A stretch of DNA of 64,000 nt. It comes from an uncultured Eubacteriales bacterium. Lineage in GTDB: Bacteria; Bacillota; Clostridia; Oscillospirales; Acutalibacteraceae. The notes below the pieces were generated by a model that was given only the letters and a program-made list of their open reading frames with translations, ran no database searches and was not told the origin of the DNA. The number at the start of each line of letters is the position of its first letter. Position 1 is the stretch's first letter. Shown here piece by piece: positions 1 through 8,268 of this stretch. The DNA lies in assembly GCA_900540085.1 (NCBI GenBank), contig UQEU01000008.1, forward strand, positions 1 through 64,000, in the 5' to 3' direction. Made by a program: the position numbers and the translations under genes.

Positions 1-160
1 TAAGGTCCTGCATTATCACAAGCCAATATTCCCTTGTGATTTCAAACAGTTTGCAATGCCACGCAATCTCTTCCAAAACAGCCCTGTGCCCCGATTTTAA
101 GCATTCGTACAGATATTTCAATATCTTGTACTCAATCACTTCCATATCGTTATTTGCCAT
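1..160 (-). CDS. YjcQ-like protein, N-terminal part (runs off window)
   Basis: The minus-strand frame opens at an ATG at 160-158 behind an AAGGAG ribosome site and stays open to the window edge, so only the first ~53 residues are visible. The residues (MANNDMEVIEYKILKYLYEC, then a helix ending in REYWLVIMQDL) resemble the small YjcQ family of phage and mobile-element proteins, whose function is not known; the family match is from memory of its pattern. It is the last visible member of a run of small co-directional genes. The C-terminal end is missing because the window stops. Confidence 0.6.
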   Translation of the reverse strand, partial: MANNDMEVIEYKILKYLYECLKSGHRAVLEEIAWHCKLFEITREYWLVIMQDL

Positions 161-183
161 TGCGTACTCCTTTCTTTCAGGCA

Positions 184-222
184 ACAAAAAAGCACCTTGA
201 TTTTTCAAAGTGCTTTTACAAT
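184..222 (-). terminator. Possible intrinsic terminator after the 47-aa gene
   Basis: An AGCACTTTG / AAGGTGCT-type stem with an A/T loop at 190-214 lies over the stop codon of the 47-aa gene and is followed on the minus strand by a T run (rc of gcaacaaaaaa). It would end transcription between the 47-aa gene and the YjcQ-like gene. Confidence 0.5.
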
Positions 223-359
223 TTTATTCCATTTTTAATTATTTTCAAATATTCCTGATATGCTTCTTTTACATTTTCAGGTGCATTTTTTTTGATTCCT
301 GAGATAAAACCGTTTTCATCAAATATTGCATATTCCCACCAAATAGGCTGTTCCATCAT
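216..359 (-). CDS. Small hypothetical protein, 47 aa
   Basis: A short frame starting with two adjacent ATGs (359 and 356) behind an AAGGAG site. The product is about 47 residues, acidic at first (MMEQPIWWEYAIFDENGF) and Lys-rich at the end. It has no membrane segment or recognised motif. The strong ribosome site and tight packing between neighbours favour a real gene. Function is not recognised; an accessory or mobile-element small protein is the best description. Confidence 0.55.
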   Translation of the reverse strand: MMEQPIWWEYAIFDENGFISGIKKNAPENVKEAYQEYLKIIKNGIKL

Positions 360-395
360 ATTATTTCTCCTTGTACTTTTTATATGTTTCGATTG

Positions 396-743
396 TTAAT
401 CTTTTTCCCAACGCTTTGACATTGGAATATAGTCCTTTCGCATTTCTCTCATTGTCTTTCCGGTTCTTATGTTTATCTGTTCAAGTTCTTTTTTTATCTT
501 TTTTATAAATATTTCATCTTGTTCCATTACTTCATTTTCAAAACCGGCTTTACAAAGTTTTTTTCTCAACTCATTCCAAAAACTAACCTGTGTACCGTCA
601 ACGCTTTTTACTTTATAATATTCCGTATCTATAATTCTAAAAATATCCGATTCTAAACCGTATTTTTCCAAGAACAAATAACAATACTCATCCACTTCAA
701 TTCCATTCAAAGGCAACTCATCAAATGAAAACTCTTTTATCAT
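396..743 (-). CDS. Hypothetical protein, 115 aa
   Basis: Charged, soluble 115-residue protein with an acidic N-terminal half and a basic C-terminal tail. An AGGA-type ribosome site lies ahead of the ATG (743). No signal peptide, membrane segment or catalytic motif is visible and I do not recognise a family. It sits in the middle of a series of small same-strand genes, in which two neighbours are paralogous, an arrangement seen in immunity-gene or mobile-element arrays. That role is inference only. Confidence 0.55.
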   Translation of the reverse strand: MIKEFSFDELPLNGIEVDEYCYLFLEKYGLESDIFRIIDTEYYKVKSVDGTQVSFWNELRKKLCKAGFENEVMEQDEIFIKKIKKELEQINIRTGKTMREMRKDYIPMSKRWEKD

Positions 744-834
744 TTAATCACCATCCTAACTATTGAAATAGATATTTCTATTATCACATTTTTTCAATAA
801 CAACGGCATTTTTAACAACATTGGTAATAATTTT

Positions 835-1035
835 TTACAACTCATCTCTAAATACAGATATAGACATTAGTGTTAATTCTTCAGATGTTACCTGTGGATT
901 GTGTTCGATATACTTAATAAATTTTTTCCTTACATAGTCGCTTTTTAAATGAGCAAAAACACAAGTAACAAACTCGTCGTCGTCAAATATGTTCCTTAAC
1001 TTTTTTTCAAGATTTTGTTTAATTATTTTATCCAT
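835..1035 (-). CDS. Small acidic protein, paralogue of the gene at 1528-1743
   Basis: About 66 residues from the ATG at 1035; an in-frame upstream TTG at 1065 is less likely. Its central block (DDDEFVTCVFAHL...FIKYIE...TSEELTLMSISV) aligns along its length with the 1528-1743 product (DDEEFVLGVTVFAD...IIDYID...NYEQLILLSLDL), so the two are diverged paralogues of one small helical family. The family is not one I can name. The ribosome site is weak. Function unknown. Confidence 0.55.
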   Translation of the reverse strand: MDKIIKQNLEKKLRNIFDDDEFVTCVFAHLKSDYVRKKFIKYIEHNPQVTSEELTLMSISVFRDEL

Positions 1036-1150
1036 TTTATTTACCAACTTTTTGTTTATTAACAACTCAATCCCAAATTTTCAACTGTGTATGTATACTG
1101 TTCATATTTTCACAAATTCTTTTGCATTTATTAAAGCACATAGTAGCAAA

Positions 1151-1345
1151 TTATTTTATAATAATTTTACGCTTGTATTTTTGTTCCAATTCTTCAATTG
1201 CCTTTTGTTTTTCGTTTTCAGTTTTGTCAGAATACATTATTTCGTCAACTTTGAAATATAAAAGCCAATCATTAGGCGATACAGTATCGTCAAATGTATC
1301 TATGCGATAAATAAATTCTTTAAAATTCTGTGATTTTGAATCCAT
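1151..1345 (-). CDS. Hypothetical protein, 64 aa
   Basis: A 64-residue charged protein (FDDTVSPNDWLLYFKVDEIM, then a Lys/Glu-rich helix). Its ATG lies 2 bases after the stop of the 48-aa frame upstream, so translation is probably coupled to it. It has no recognisable ribosome site of its own. It could be a separate small gene or the second half of a broken gene; no homologue of either form is evident inside the window. Function not recognised. Confidence 0.45.
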   Translation of the reverse strand: MDSKSQNFKEFIYRIDTFDDTVSPNDWLLYFKVDEIMYSDKTENEKQKAIEELEQKYKRKIIIK

Positions 1346-1347
1346 AT

Positions 1348-1494
1348 TTATTCAGTCCATTCTTTTATATCTTTTAACATTGTTGCTAATGACCTATTGA
1401 ATGCTTCTTCTGTGTGTATTTCATCGGTTTTTTCATTTTCGGCATAAGGCTCTACACCATAAAAAAATTTTTCATATTCTTTCAATGTATTCAA
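1348..1494 (-). CDS. Possible small protein, 48 aa, TTG start
   Basis: This frame lacks an ATG near its start. The best start is a TTG at 1494 with GGAG 12 bases upstream, giving MNTLKEYEKFFYGVEPYAEN and an acidic tail ending in KEWTE. It directly follows the stop of the 1528-1743 gene in the same reading phase and abuts the 64-aa gene. It could equally be the surviving C-terminal fragment of a decayed gene. No family recognised. Confidence 0.3.
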   Translation of the reverse strand: MNTLKEYEKFFYGVEPYAENEKTDEIHTEEAFNRSLATMLKDIKEWTE

Positions 1495-1527
1495 GTCCTT
1501 ATTTATCTCCAAAAACTGTTTAGTAAA

Positions 1528-1743
1528 TTAAACTTCTTGTTCTTTACGCTTATTATCCAAATCCAATGATAAAAGTATCAACTGTTCATAATTAACTTCA
1601 ACATCGGCGTCTATATAATCAATAATTGTTTTCATATCATCAGGATGATCGGCAAATACTGTTACACCCAATACAAATTCTTCATCATCTGAAAATTTTT
1701 TCAAACGTTTTATTAATTCGTTTTTTAATTCTGAGTTATCCAT
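1528..1743 (-). CDS. Small acidic protein, paralogue of the gene at 835-1035
   Basis: About 71 residues from the ATG at 1743; a GTG at 1758 is possible but has no better ribosome site. The DDEEFVLG and LILLSLDL blocks match the corresponding blocks of the 835-1035 product, so this array contains two diverged copies of the same family. Predicted soluble and helical. I do not recognise a function; tandem small acidic paralogues next to orphan genes are common in immunity or phage-defence satellites, but nothing here proves that. Confidence 0.55.
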   Translation of the reverse strand: MDNSELKNELIKRLKKFSDDEEFVLGVTVFADHPDDMKTIIDYIDADVEVNYEQLILLSLDLDNKRKEQEV

Positions 1744-1878
1744 AGCAAACAGTATCACTTAAATTTCTTTTCCCATATTACTCTATATTCTAAATTTTTA
1801 ACACTATAAATATAATATACAATATTTTCACAAATTATTTTGCATTTTATAATAATATGGTTCAAAACTTATTAAAAC

Positions 1879-2004
1879 TTATTTCTTACTGAACAATTCA
1901 GGAGCAAAAAAACCAATAAAACAACTAAAAATTCCAACTATTACTGTAATGATACCCTTGCCTATTGCTTTTAATATCTTTAATACTTTGCTTTCTTCTT
2001 CCAT
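1879..2004 (-). CDS. Small membrane protein, 41 aa
   Basis: ATG at 2004 with GGAG 9 bases upstream. The product has a charged N-terminus (MEEESKVLKILKAIGKG) followed by one hydrophobic segment (IITVIVGIFSCFIGFFA) and a short basic tail, so it should be a single-pass membrane peptide. Its start lies 14 bases after the stop of the 23-aa peptide gene and both share the promoter at 2121-2148. Function unknown; a toxin-like, signalling or membrane-complex accessory peptide are all possible. Confidence 0.55.
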   Translation of the reverse strand: MEEESKVLKILKAIGKGIITVIVGIFSCFIGFFAPELFSKK

Positions 2005-2018
2005 TTGCTTAATCTCCT

Positions 2019-2090
2019 TTATCTTAACAATCCTGTTATTAGTCCAAGCGGTAACGCTATTATTACAAATATTATTAATGCCGGTGTCAT
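2019..2090 (-). CDS. Micro membrane peptide, 23 aa
   Basis: ATG at 2090 with an AAAAGGAG ribosome site. It encodes a 23-residue, almost entirely hydrophobic peptide (MTPALIIFVIIALPLGLITG, then LLR). A near-consensus promoter lies just upstream, so the peptide is probably expressed. It resembles in size and character KdpF-like and type I toxin-like peptides, but no specific family is recognised. The downstream 41-aa membrane protein is in the same transcript. Confidence 0.5.
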   Translation of the reverse strand: MTPALIIFVIIALPLGLITGLLR

Positions 2091-2120
2091 TGCTTACACT
2101 CCTTTTCTTTTACTAACTAT

Positions 2121-2148
2121 ATTATATATCGTTTAAAATTAAAGTCAA
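2121..2148 (-). promoter_or_regulatory. Sigma-A promoter of the micro-peptide pair
   Basis: On the minus strand TTGACT (2143-2148) and TATAAT (2121-2126) are separated by 16 bases. The start of transcription would lie about 20 bases before the ribosome site of the 23-aa peptide. Confidence 0.7.
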
Positions 2149-2197
2149 TTAACTTAAAAACTAAGTGACTATTTTAGGACTATATACAAAAGCATAC

Positions 2198-2245
2198 AAA
2201 AAACCACTGTGCAACAGTCAAACATTGTAACACAGTGTTTTTTTA
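2198..2245 (-). terminator. Terminator of the metF-metH operon
   Basis: An inverted repeat CACTGTG (2205-2211) / CACAGTG (2231-2237) has a 19-base loop and is flanked by A and T runs on both sides, so it can work in both directions. It lies 33 bases past the metH stop. Confidence 0.7.
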
Positions 2246-2277
2246 TATTTTAGTATTTTGTTGAGTAAGTAAATCCA

Positions 2278-4689
2278 CTAATCGCCATTCAATTCATTTA
2301 TTGTTTTTTCAGCGTATCGAACAGTAGCCATAGCGTCTTTTGCATACTTATCTGCACCTATTTTATCAGCATATTCCTGAGTAAGAACTGCACCGCCCAC
2401 AACTATTTTACACCACGGTGCTTTTTCACGAAGTTGTTTAATAGTTTCCTCCATTGATGGCACGGTAGTTGTCATCAATGCACTCAAACCGACTAAATAA
2501 GCGTGAAGTTCCAAAACTTTTTCAACAATCGTTTCGGGCGGTACATCTCTTCCCAAATCAACAACATTGAAACCGTAATTTTCAAGCAAAAGTTTCACTA
2601 TATTTTTGCCGATGTCGTGAATATCTCCATACACGGTAGCAATTACAAATGTACCTTTATCGGCAGTTTTTTCTTTTCCTGACATATACGCCTTTATTAC
2701 TTCAAACGCACCTTTTGCGGCTTCGGCACTCATTAAAAGTTGTGGAAGATAAACTGTTTTATGTTCAAATCCGTCACCTACAATATTAAGTGCTGGTATA
2801 ATTTCTTCATTTACAATTTGAAGTGCAGGTATTGATGAAAGAAGTGTTTTTGTTATTTCCGATGCTTTTTCTTTAAGTCCTTTGACTATTGCGTACTGAA
2901 GTTCAGACGAAAAGTTTTCGTTACCTTTATTTTCGACAACAACAGATGAAATAACATTTGAAACAAAAGAACTTGCATTTTCAATATATTCTGAACAGTT
3001 TTCGTCAAAGCCTTTCAAAGCATTATATGTGTAGTAAGTTTTCATCATATCAGCAGAATACGGATTCATTATTGCAGCAGAAAGTCCGTTTTCCAAAGCG
3101 ATTGCAAAAAATGTGCTGTTCACGGCATCTCTGTTTGGCAGACCGAAAGAAACATTTGAAACGCCTAAAGATGTGTGACATCCGAGTTCATTTTTAATTG
3201 TTTTAAGAGAGGAAACAGTAGCAACCGCTGCCTTATTATCAGCACTGATTGTCATTGCAAGCGTATCGAAAATTATATCTTTTTTCTCAACACCGTATTT
3301 GTCAGCCGTTTTTAATATTTTTTTTGCAATCTCAACTCTCTCTTCAGCCGTATCAGGAATTCCGTTTTCATCAAGAGTGAGTGCAACAACAAGTCCGCCG
3401 TATTTTTTAACAAGAGGAAAAACCGACTCCATACTTTCTTTCTTGCCGTTCACGGAGTTTATCATTGCTTTTCCGTTATATCTTCGCAAAGCCGTTTCCA
3501 TAGCAGCGGTGTTCGATGTATCAATTTGAAGTGGTAAATCCGTAACTGCCTGAAGTTCACAAACAGTTTCTTTTAGCATTTGCACCTCGTCAATATCAGG
3601 CAAACCTACATTAACATCAAGTATATGAACACCCTTTTCCTGTTGTTTTACGCCTTCGGATAAAATATAATCAATATCATTTTCAACAAGTGCCTGTTTA
3701 AAACGCTTTTTACCTGTCGGATTGATACGCTCGCCTATTAAAATCGGTTTTTCTCCAAACTCTACTGCATTTGCATAAGATGAAACAACAGTAATGTTTT
3801 TCGGTTTAACATCAACGGGTTTAAAATCTTTTGTCTTTTCAAAAAGAGATTCAATATATTTTGGAGTTGTACCGCAACAACCGCCAATAACACGAACGCC
3901 TTTTTTTACAAGTACGGCAACTTCTTCGGAAAACTCATCGGCAGTAACATCAAAAATCGTTTTTCCGTCAACCGATTTAGGAAGACCCGCATTTGGCTTC
4001 AGCACAACTGGTACAGACGCTTTTTCAAGCAATTCTTCAACAACTCCGTGCAGTTGTTTCGGACCGAGAGAACAATTTGCTCCTATAACATCGGCACCCA
4101 TACCCTCAAGAAGTGCAACCATAGCAGACGGGGTTGCACCTGTCATCAGTTTACCGTCTTCGGTGTATGCATTTGAAACAATTACGGAAAGGTCGCAGTT
4201 TTCCTTTACTGCAAGAAGAGCCGCTTTCGTTTCATAACTGTCATTCATAGTTTCAATAATGACAAGGTCAGCACCGTATTCAGCACCCAATTTTACAGTT
4301 GTTGAAAACAATTTTACTGCATCTTCAAAATCAAAATCTCCGAGCGGTTTTAAAAGTTTTCCCGACGGACCAATGTCAAGTGCGATAAATTTTTCAGCAT
4401 TTGAAACAGACGATTTTTTTGCATTTTCAGCATTTTGAATTGCCGATTTGATTATTTCTTCAAGTTCATCTTCACTGAATTTCAGAGTATTTGCACCAAA
4501 TGTATTTGTACAAACAACATTGCTTCCCGAGTCAAAATACGCTCTGTGAATATCCGTTATTATTTCAGGATGCGATAAATTCCATCTTTCAGGATACTCT
4601 CCTGCCCTTAAACCTTTTTCTTGAAGCAATGTACCCATACCGCCGTCAAGATAAACGATATTGTTTTTTAAATATTCTTTAAAATTCAT
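2278..4689 (-). CDS. metH: Cobalamin-dependent methionine synthase (activation domain absent)
   Basis: Transfers the methyl group of 5-methyl-THF to homocysteine through cobalamin. The domain order is visible: homocysteine-binding barrel (about 1-290) with zinc cysteines C206, C271 and C272 (GANCSLG, GGCCGTT), pterin-binding barrel (about 320-570), B12 cap, and the B12-binding domain with DIHDIGK at 689-695, where His691 is the expected lower cobalt ligand. At 803 residues it lacks the C-terminal reactivation domain of the ~1200-aa form. That function is supplied by the upstream gene, whose stop overlaps this start (ATGA). It is the last gene of the metF operon. Confidence 0.95.
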   Translation of the reverse strand: MNFKEYLKNNIVYLDGGMGTLLQEKGLRAGEYPERWNLSHPEIITDIHRAYFDSGSNVVCTNTFGANTLKFSEDELEEIIKSAIQNAENAKKSSVSNAEKFIALDIGPSGKLLKPLGDFDFEDAVKLFSTTVKLGAEYGADLVIIETMNDSYETKAALLAVKENCDLSVIVSNAYTEDGKLMTGATPSAMVALLEGMGADVIGANCSLGPKQLHGVVEELLEKASVPVVLKPNAGLPKSVDGKTIFDVTADEFSEEVAVLVKKGVRVIGGCCGTTPKYIESLFEKTKDFKPVDVKPKNITVVSSYANAVEFGEKPILIGERINPTGKKRFKQALVENDIDYILSEGVKQQEKGVHILDVNVGLPDIDEVQMLKETVCELQAVTDLPLQIDTSNTAAMETALRRYNGKAMINSVNGKKESMESVFPLVKKYGGLVVALTLDENGIPDTAEERVEIAKKILKTADKYGVEKKDIIFDTLAMTISADNKAAVATVSSLKTIKNELGCHTSLGVSNVSFGLPNRDAVNSTFFAIALENGLSAAIMNPYSADMMKTYYTYNALKGFDENCSEYIENASSFVSNVISSVVVENKGNENFSSELQYAIVKGLKEKASEITKTLLSSIPALQIVNEEIIPALNIVGDGFEHKTVYLPQLLMSAEAAKGAFEVIKAYMSGKEKTADKGTFVIATVYGDIHDIGKNIVKLLLENYGFNVVDLGRDVPPETIVEKVLELHAYLVGLSALMTTTVPSMEETIKQLREKAPWCKIVVGGAVLTQEYADKIGADKYAKDAMATVRYAEKTINELNGD

Positions 4690-5348
4690 TTGACACCTCT
4701 GAATTCACAATCAGTTTTATTACATTCAGTACATTTGTTTACAACATTTTCAACATTATTTCCTATTCCGGCAAACGCCGTTACAGATTTTGACGGAGAC
4801 ATCAGCAAACTGTCGTTCAGCGTAAGTCCTATTCGCCTTTCAGGGTCAAGAAGTGAAAAAATATTTTTTTGAACATCAATAGATAAATCTCCGTAACCGG
4901 GACTGAATCGGGGCTTTAGTAAAACACCGTACTCTTTTTCGATATCTGAACAAAAGGTATCGCAAAGTGCCTCTATTCTTTCTGCACCTATTGCCTGAAA
5001 CATTAACGCTTTTGACGGAGAAAGTCTGCTGTATTTCGCAATAAGACGGTCTATTCCTACACCGACTGTCGCTGCAAAAACTACGGTCTTACTGCAACCG
5101 TTGAGATTTTTTGACAAGTTTTCAGAATGTGCACAAAAAAACTCAAAATCACAAAAACCATTGCCAATTTTCACGGGAAATTCACGATAACAAACTTTAT
5201 AAGTAAGTTTGCCTTTCACTTCGTTGATGCACTCATTAACTAAAGATATTACTTTTTCATCTGCTTCTTTGCAACCTGAGTAACGCAATATTTCTTTTTC
5301 GCAGTAGGAAGGTTCTTCATATATTTTTGTTAAAACGACAGAATTCAT
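4686..5348 (-). CDS. Methionine synthase activation protein (stand-alone MetH reactivation domain)
   Basis: A 220-residue protein corresponding to the C-terminal AdoMet-binding activation domain of long MetH, here a separate gene. In the family it reductively remethylates inactive cob(II)alamin using AdoMet. The RFSPGYGDLS segment (about residue 150) corresponds to the AdoMet-binding R-x-x-x-GY motif. A cysteine-rich tail (CTECNKTDC) ends the protein. It lies between metF (4-base gap) and metH (4-base overlap), which supports the assignment. The GGGAG ribosome site is inside the end of metF. Confidence 0.85.
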   Translation of the reverse strand: MNSVVLTKIYEEPSYCEKEILRYSGCKEADEKVISLVNECINEVKGKLTYKVCYREFPVKIGNGFCDFEFFCAHSENLSKNLNGCSKTVVFAATVGVGIDRLIAKYSRLSPSKALMFQAIGAERIEALCDTFCSDIEKEYGVLLKPRFSPGYGDLSIDVQKNIFSLLDPERRIGLTLNDSLLMSPSKSVTAFAGIGNNVENVVNKCTECNKTDCEFRGVK

Positions 5349-5352
5349 TTTT

Positions 5353-6231
5353 TTAATATACTCCCAAAATATCGCTCAAATTTTCTTGAATTTTTCTTGC
5401 AACATCGGGCTTGTTCATAGAATACACATGAACATTTGTTATTCCGTTTGCATATAAATCTATTATTTGGTCAGTCGCATACGCAATTCCTGCCTGTTTC
5501 ATTGCCAACGGATTTGAGCCGAATTTATCCACAAGACTCTTAAATCTTTGTGGCATAAATGAGCCGGAAAGTTTAATTGCACGGGCAACTTGATTTGCAT
5601 TTGTAATAGGCATTATACCAGGAATTACAGGAACCGTAATTCCTGCTTCACGGATTTTATAAAGAAAATTATAAAGTAAATTGTTGTCAAAAAACATCTG
5701 TGTTGTAAGGAAGTCGCACCCTGCGTCAACCTTTTCTTTTAAATACTTAATGTCTTCTTTTTGATTTTCACTTTCGGGATGAATTTCAGGATAACACGCA
5801 CCGCCGATACACAAATCGTCTCCCGCTTCTCTCAATTCCCTGACAAGTTCTACGGCATGATGATAGTCCCATTTTTCACGGTTTGAGTTTTGAAGTTCGG
5901 CAGGAATATCGCCTCGAAGTGCCATTACATTTTGTACGCCTGCTTCTTTGATATCTGCTATACGCTCTCTAACTGTCTGTTTAGTAGATGAAACGCAAGT
6001 CAAGTGAGCCAACGACGGCACCGAATATTTATCATTTATTTGTTTAGCAATATCCAAAGTATATTTGCTTGTGCCGCCGCCTGCACCGTATGTTACACTC
6101 ATAAAAGACGGATGCAACTTTGCAATTTCTTCAGTCGCAGCACGCACATTTTCAAAAGCAGTATCTGTTTTTGGAGGAAACACCTCAAATGACAACGATA
6201 GTTTGTCTGTTAATATTTCTGTGATTTTCAT
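5353..6231 (-). CDS. metF: Methylenetetrahydrofolate reductase
   Basis: Reduces 5,10-methylene-THF to 5-methyl-THF, the methyl donor for the MetH encoded two genes downstream. The SFEVFPPKT motif near the N-terminus, the TYGAGGG segment and a ~292-residue length are typical of the FAD-dependent family. The ATG at 6231 is preferred to the one at 6237 because the AGGAA ribosome site is only 3 bases from the latter. First gene of a three-gene operon with a short ~20-base leader, so no riboswitch fits between promoter and gene. Confidence 0.95.
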   Translation of the reverse strand: MKITEILTDKLSLSFEVFPPKTDTAFENVRAATEEIAKLHPSFMSVTYGAGGGTSKYTLDIAKQINDKYSVPSLAHLTCVSSTKQTVRERIADIKEAGVQNVMALRGDIPAELQNSNREKWDYHHAVELVRELREAGDDLCIGGACYPEIHPESENQKEDIKYLKEKVDAGCDFLTTQMFFDNNLLYNFLYKIREAGITVPVIPGIMPITNANQVARAIKLSGSFMPQRFKSLVDKFGSNPLAMKQAGIAYATDQIIDLYANGITNVHVYSMNKPDVARKIQENLSDILGVY

Positions 6232-6261
6232 AGACATTTTCCTTTTGTAATAATTTCTCTA

Positions 6262-6290
6262 ATTATACAACTTGAAAATGTCTAAATCAA
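6262..6290 (-). promoter_or_regulatory. Sigma-A promoter of metF operon
   Basis: TTGATT (6285-6290) and TATAAT (6262-6267) on the minus strand with a 17-base spacer. The inferred leader is too short for an S-box, T-box or cobalamin riboswitch. Confidence 0.75.
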
Positions 6291-6392
6291 GAATTTATCA
6301 TTCAATATTAAGAATAAATTTACCAAAAAATATTCAGTAAAACAAAACAAGCAGTCTGCAGTCTGTGTTTTAATGAAAAACAAAACAAACTC

Positions 6393-6421
6393 TTGACCTT
6401 GTGAGAATTTTATTGTATAAT
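6393..6421 (+). promoter_or_regulatory. Sigma-A promoter of the tRNA-Thr gene
   Basis: TTGACC (6393-6398), 17-base spacer, TATAAT (6416-6421), located 30 bases before the mature tRNA 5' end. Confidence 0.8.
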
Positions 6422-6450
6422 TTTTAGTGCAATTTAACAAAGTGCATATT

Positions 6451-6526
6451 GCTGATATGGCTCAGTAGGTAGAGCAGTTCACTCGTAATGAACAGGTCGT
6501 CGGTTCGAATCCGACTATCAGCTCCA
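6451..6526 (+). tRNA. tRNA-Thr (anticodon CGT)
   Basis: A full cloverleaf can be folded: acceptor GCTGATA / TATCAGC, D stem GCTC/GAGC, anticodon stem GTTCA/TGAAC with loop CTCGTAA, T arm GTCGG-TTCGAAT-CCGAC, and an encoded CCA end. The loop centre CGT reads the Thr codon ACG. It is a single tRNA with its own promoter and terminator. Confidence 0.95.
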
Positions 6527-6530
6527 AAAA

Positions 6531-6562
6531 CGGCAGAGAAGATAAATCTTCTCTGCTTTTAA
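6531..6562 (+). terminator. Terminator of tRNA-Thr
   Basis: GCAGAGAAGA (6533-6542) pairs perfectly with TCTTCTCTGC (6547-6556) over a 4-base loop and is followed by TTTT. Confidence 0.85.
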
Positions 6563-6636
6563 TTTTGTAATTGAAAATAAATATTTCTTATGATATTATT
6601 TTTATAAATAACATAAAGGAAAACAGAAAAAACATT

Positions 6637-7520
6637 ATGAAAAAGCAATTACTGATTTAGTTGAAAAGGAATTAAACTGCAAGGTACTTGATATATCCAT
6701 AATAGGTAAAGGTGCAAGTGCAAATGTATATAAAGTAAAAATAAATACTTTTCCAAACTGCATTGCGGTTAAATCAAGTGATTATCCGCAGGTTATTTTC
6801 GATGAATACAATAAAATCAACTTTATTTCAAGCAAAGTAGATTGCAAATTACCAAAGTTATATTTCTTTAAAGAAATTAACGGCAAAGGATTTCTCGGCA
6901 TGGAATTGATTGAATGTGTTGAAGCAAGTCAAAAAAATTTGATATTCAAAAGAAACAAGAGAAAACTTGCTAACGAGATTGTTGACAATCTTATAAAAAT
7001 ACACAGTGTTCACAACGACAAATACGGACCTATCGACAACGCCGTTTATAACTCTTGGTACGAATATTATGAAAATTTTGCGAAAGAAACAGTAAGTTTC
7101 ACAAACAATTCCGATGTTTCAAACACAGTAAAAAAAGCAGTAAATGCCGCCTATGAAAAATTGCCTAAAATACTAGGTAATGACAAAAACAACGTCACGC
7201 TTTCACACGGAGATTATTGGTTGCCGAATTTCATCATTGATACAAAAAATATGTCATTGAAAGGTGTCATTGACCCTTTTAATGTTATGTGGACAGAGCC
7301 TGAATATGAATTATTCACCCTCACAGTCGGATATGGTAAAAATTTACACCTGTATGACATATACAAAAGTAAGGTAAAAACAACTGAAAACTGTGATATA
7401 AAAATCGAATTATATGCATTGTTCAATGAACTTTTATGGTATAAAATTCTCGGAAAAATCGGATTTGTATATTTAGAATACAGAAGCAGAAGATTGTTAA
7501 AAGCAATAGAAAAAATGTAG
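6637..7520 (+). pseudogene. Aminoglycoside phosphotransferase/choline kinase-like gene with frameshift after start codon
   Basis: The coding frame is open from at least 6640 to the TAG at 7520 and encodes a kinase-like protein: an N-terminal lobe with an IIGKGASANVYKV nucleotide loop, then the catalytic HGDYWLPN motif and the metal-binding IDPFN, as in the APH family (small-molecule phosphotransfer). No ATG serves this frame at its beginning. The ATG at 6637 is in another phase and stops after seven codons. Adding one A to the A5 run at 6640-6644 would join it to the kinase frame as MKKAITDLVEKEL. Without this, translation could begin only at 6900, losing the nucleotide-binding lobe. A sequencing error, true decay or slippage are the options. 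Confidence 0.75.
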
Positions 7521-7682
7521 TTGGTCATATAAACGAACAAAACTGCATCAAAACGCCTTTATTTGTAAATTTTTCTTTTTTCTATTGATTAAAGTCGTGA
7601 AAACAACTATAATCTTATTAACGGTAAAATTGCAATTTTTATTGTTAAAAATTCTGTTTCGGCAGAGTATGGGGGTTATTTT

Positions 7683-8141
7683 ATGAAAGAGGAAAAACAA
7701 AAATTGACACCGAAGCAAACTATTGTACAAATTGCAAAATTTGTTGCATTTTCTCTCGGTGCAGGAATTATTCAAGTACTGACTTTCACGCTTTTAAACG
7801 AAGTTATTAAAATTCCGAGTTATTGGCTTTGCTATTTACCGGCACTCATTTTATCCGTGCTTTACAACTTCACGGTAAATCGTCGGTACACTTTTAAATC
7901 CGCTAACAATGTTCCTATCGCAATGCTTAAAGTTGCTTTCTATTACTTAATTTTCACACCGCTTTCCACTTACTTGGGCAATTTGGCAGAAACAAACGGC
8001 GTAAACGAATACATCGTACTTGCAGTTACAATGCTTTGCAATATGGCTACGGAGTTTCTCGTGTGTCGTTTCTGGGTTTACAGAGGAAGCATTAACACAA
8101 ACGATTTGGCAAAAAAAGAAAACGAGAAAAGCAATTCTTAA
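7683..8141 (+). CDS. GtrA family membrane protein
   Basis: A 152-residue protein with four predicted membrane helices and the GtrA signature (SLGAGIIQVLTF, LSVLYNFTVNRRYTF, and a final FWVYRG). GtrA-type proteins are thought to help flip or handle polyprenyl-linked sugars, or otherwise work with cell-surface polysaccharide synthesis; the precise role of this one is unknown. A GGGGG ribosome site lies 8 bases before the ATG. No glycosyltransferase partner is adjacent. Confidence 0.85.
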   Translation: MKEEKQKLTPKQTIVQIAKFVAFSLGAGIIQVLTFTLLNEVIKIPSYWLCYLPALILSVLYNFTVNRRYTFKSANNVPIAMLKVAFYYLIFTPLSTYLGNLAETNGVNEYIVLAVTMLCNMATEFLVCRFWVYRGSINTNDLAKKENEKSNS

Positions 8142-8175
8142 AAAATAAAATATTTTCATAAATAAAATATACAAC

Positions 8176-8226
8176 AAAACCACCTATTGCAAAACTATGC
8201 TTTAGGTGGTCATTTTTTTATTTCAG
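8176..8226 (+). terminator. Terminator after GtrA gene
   Basis: ACCACCT (8179-8185) pairs with AGGTGGT (8214-8220), followed by a T run. It separates this gene from the convergent metallophosphoesterase gene. Confidence 0.7.
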
Positions 8227-8268
8227 ACTGATTTTATAAACATTTCAAAATCACAATTTGTCAAAAAA

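Noticed and set aside
1..2200. Prophage
   Set aside because: Only a YjcQ-like fragment and small orphans are visible; no integrase, capsid, portal or att sites.
6232..6450. S-box or cobalamin riboswitch upstream of metF
   Set aside because: The promoter -10 box is only about 25 bases from the start codon and no conserved riboswitch core is visible; the leader is too short.
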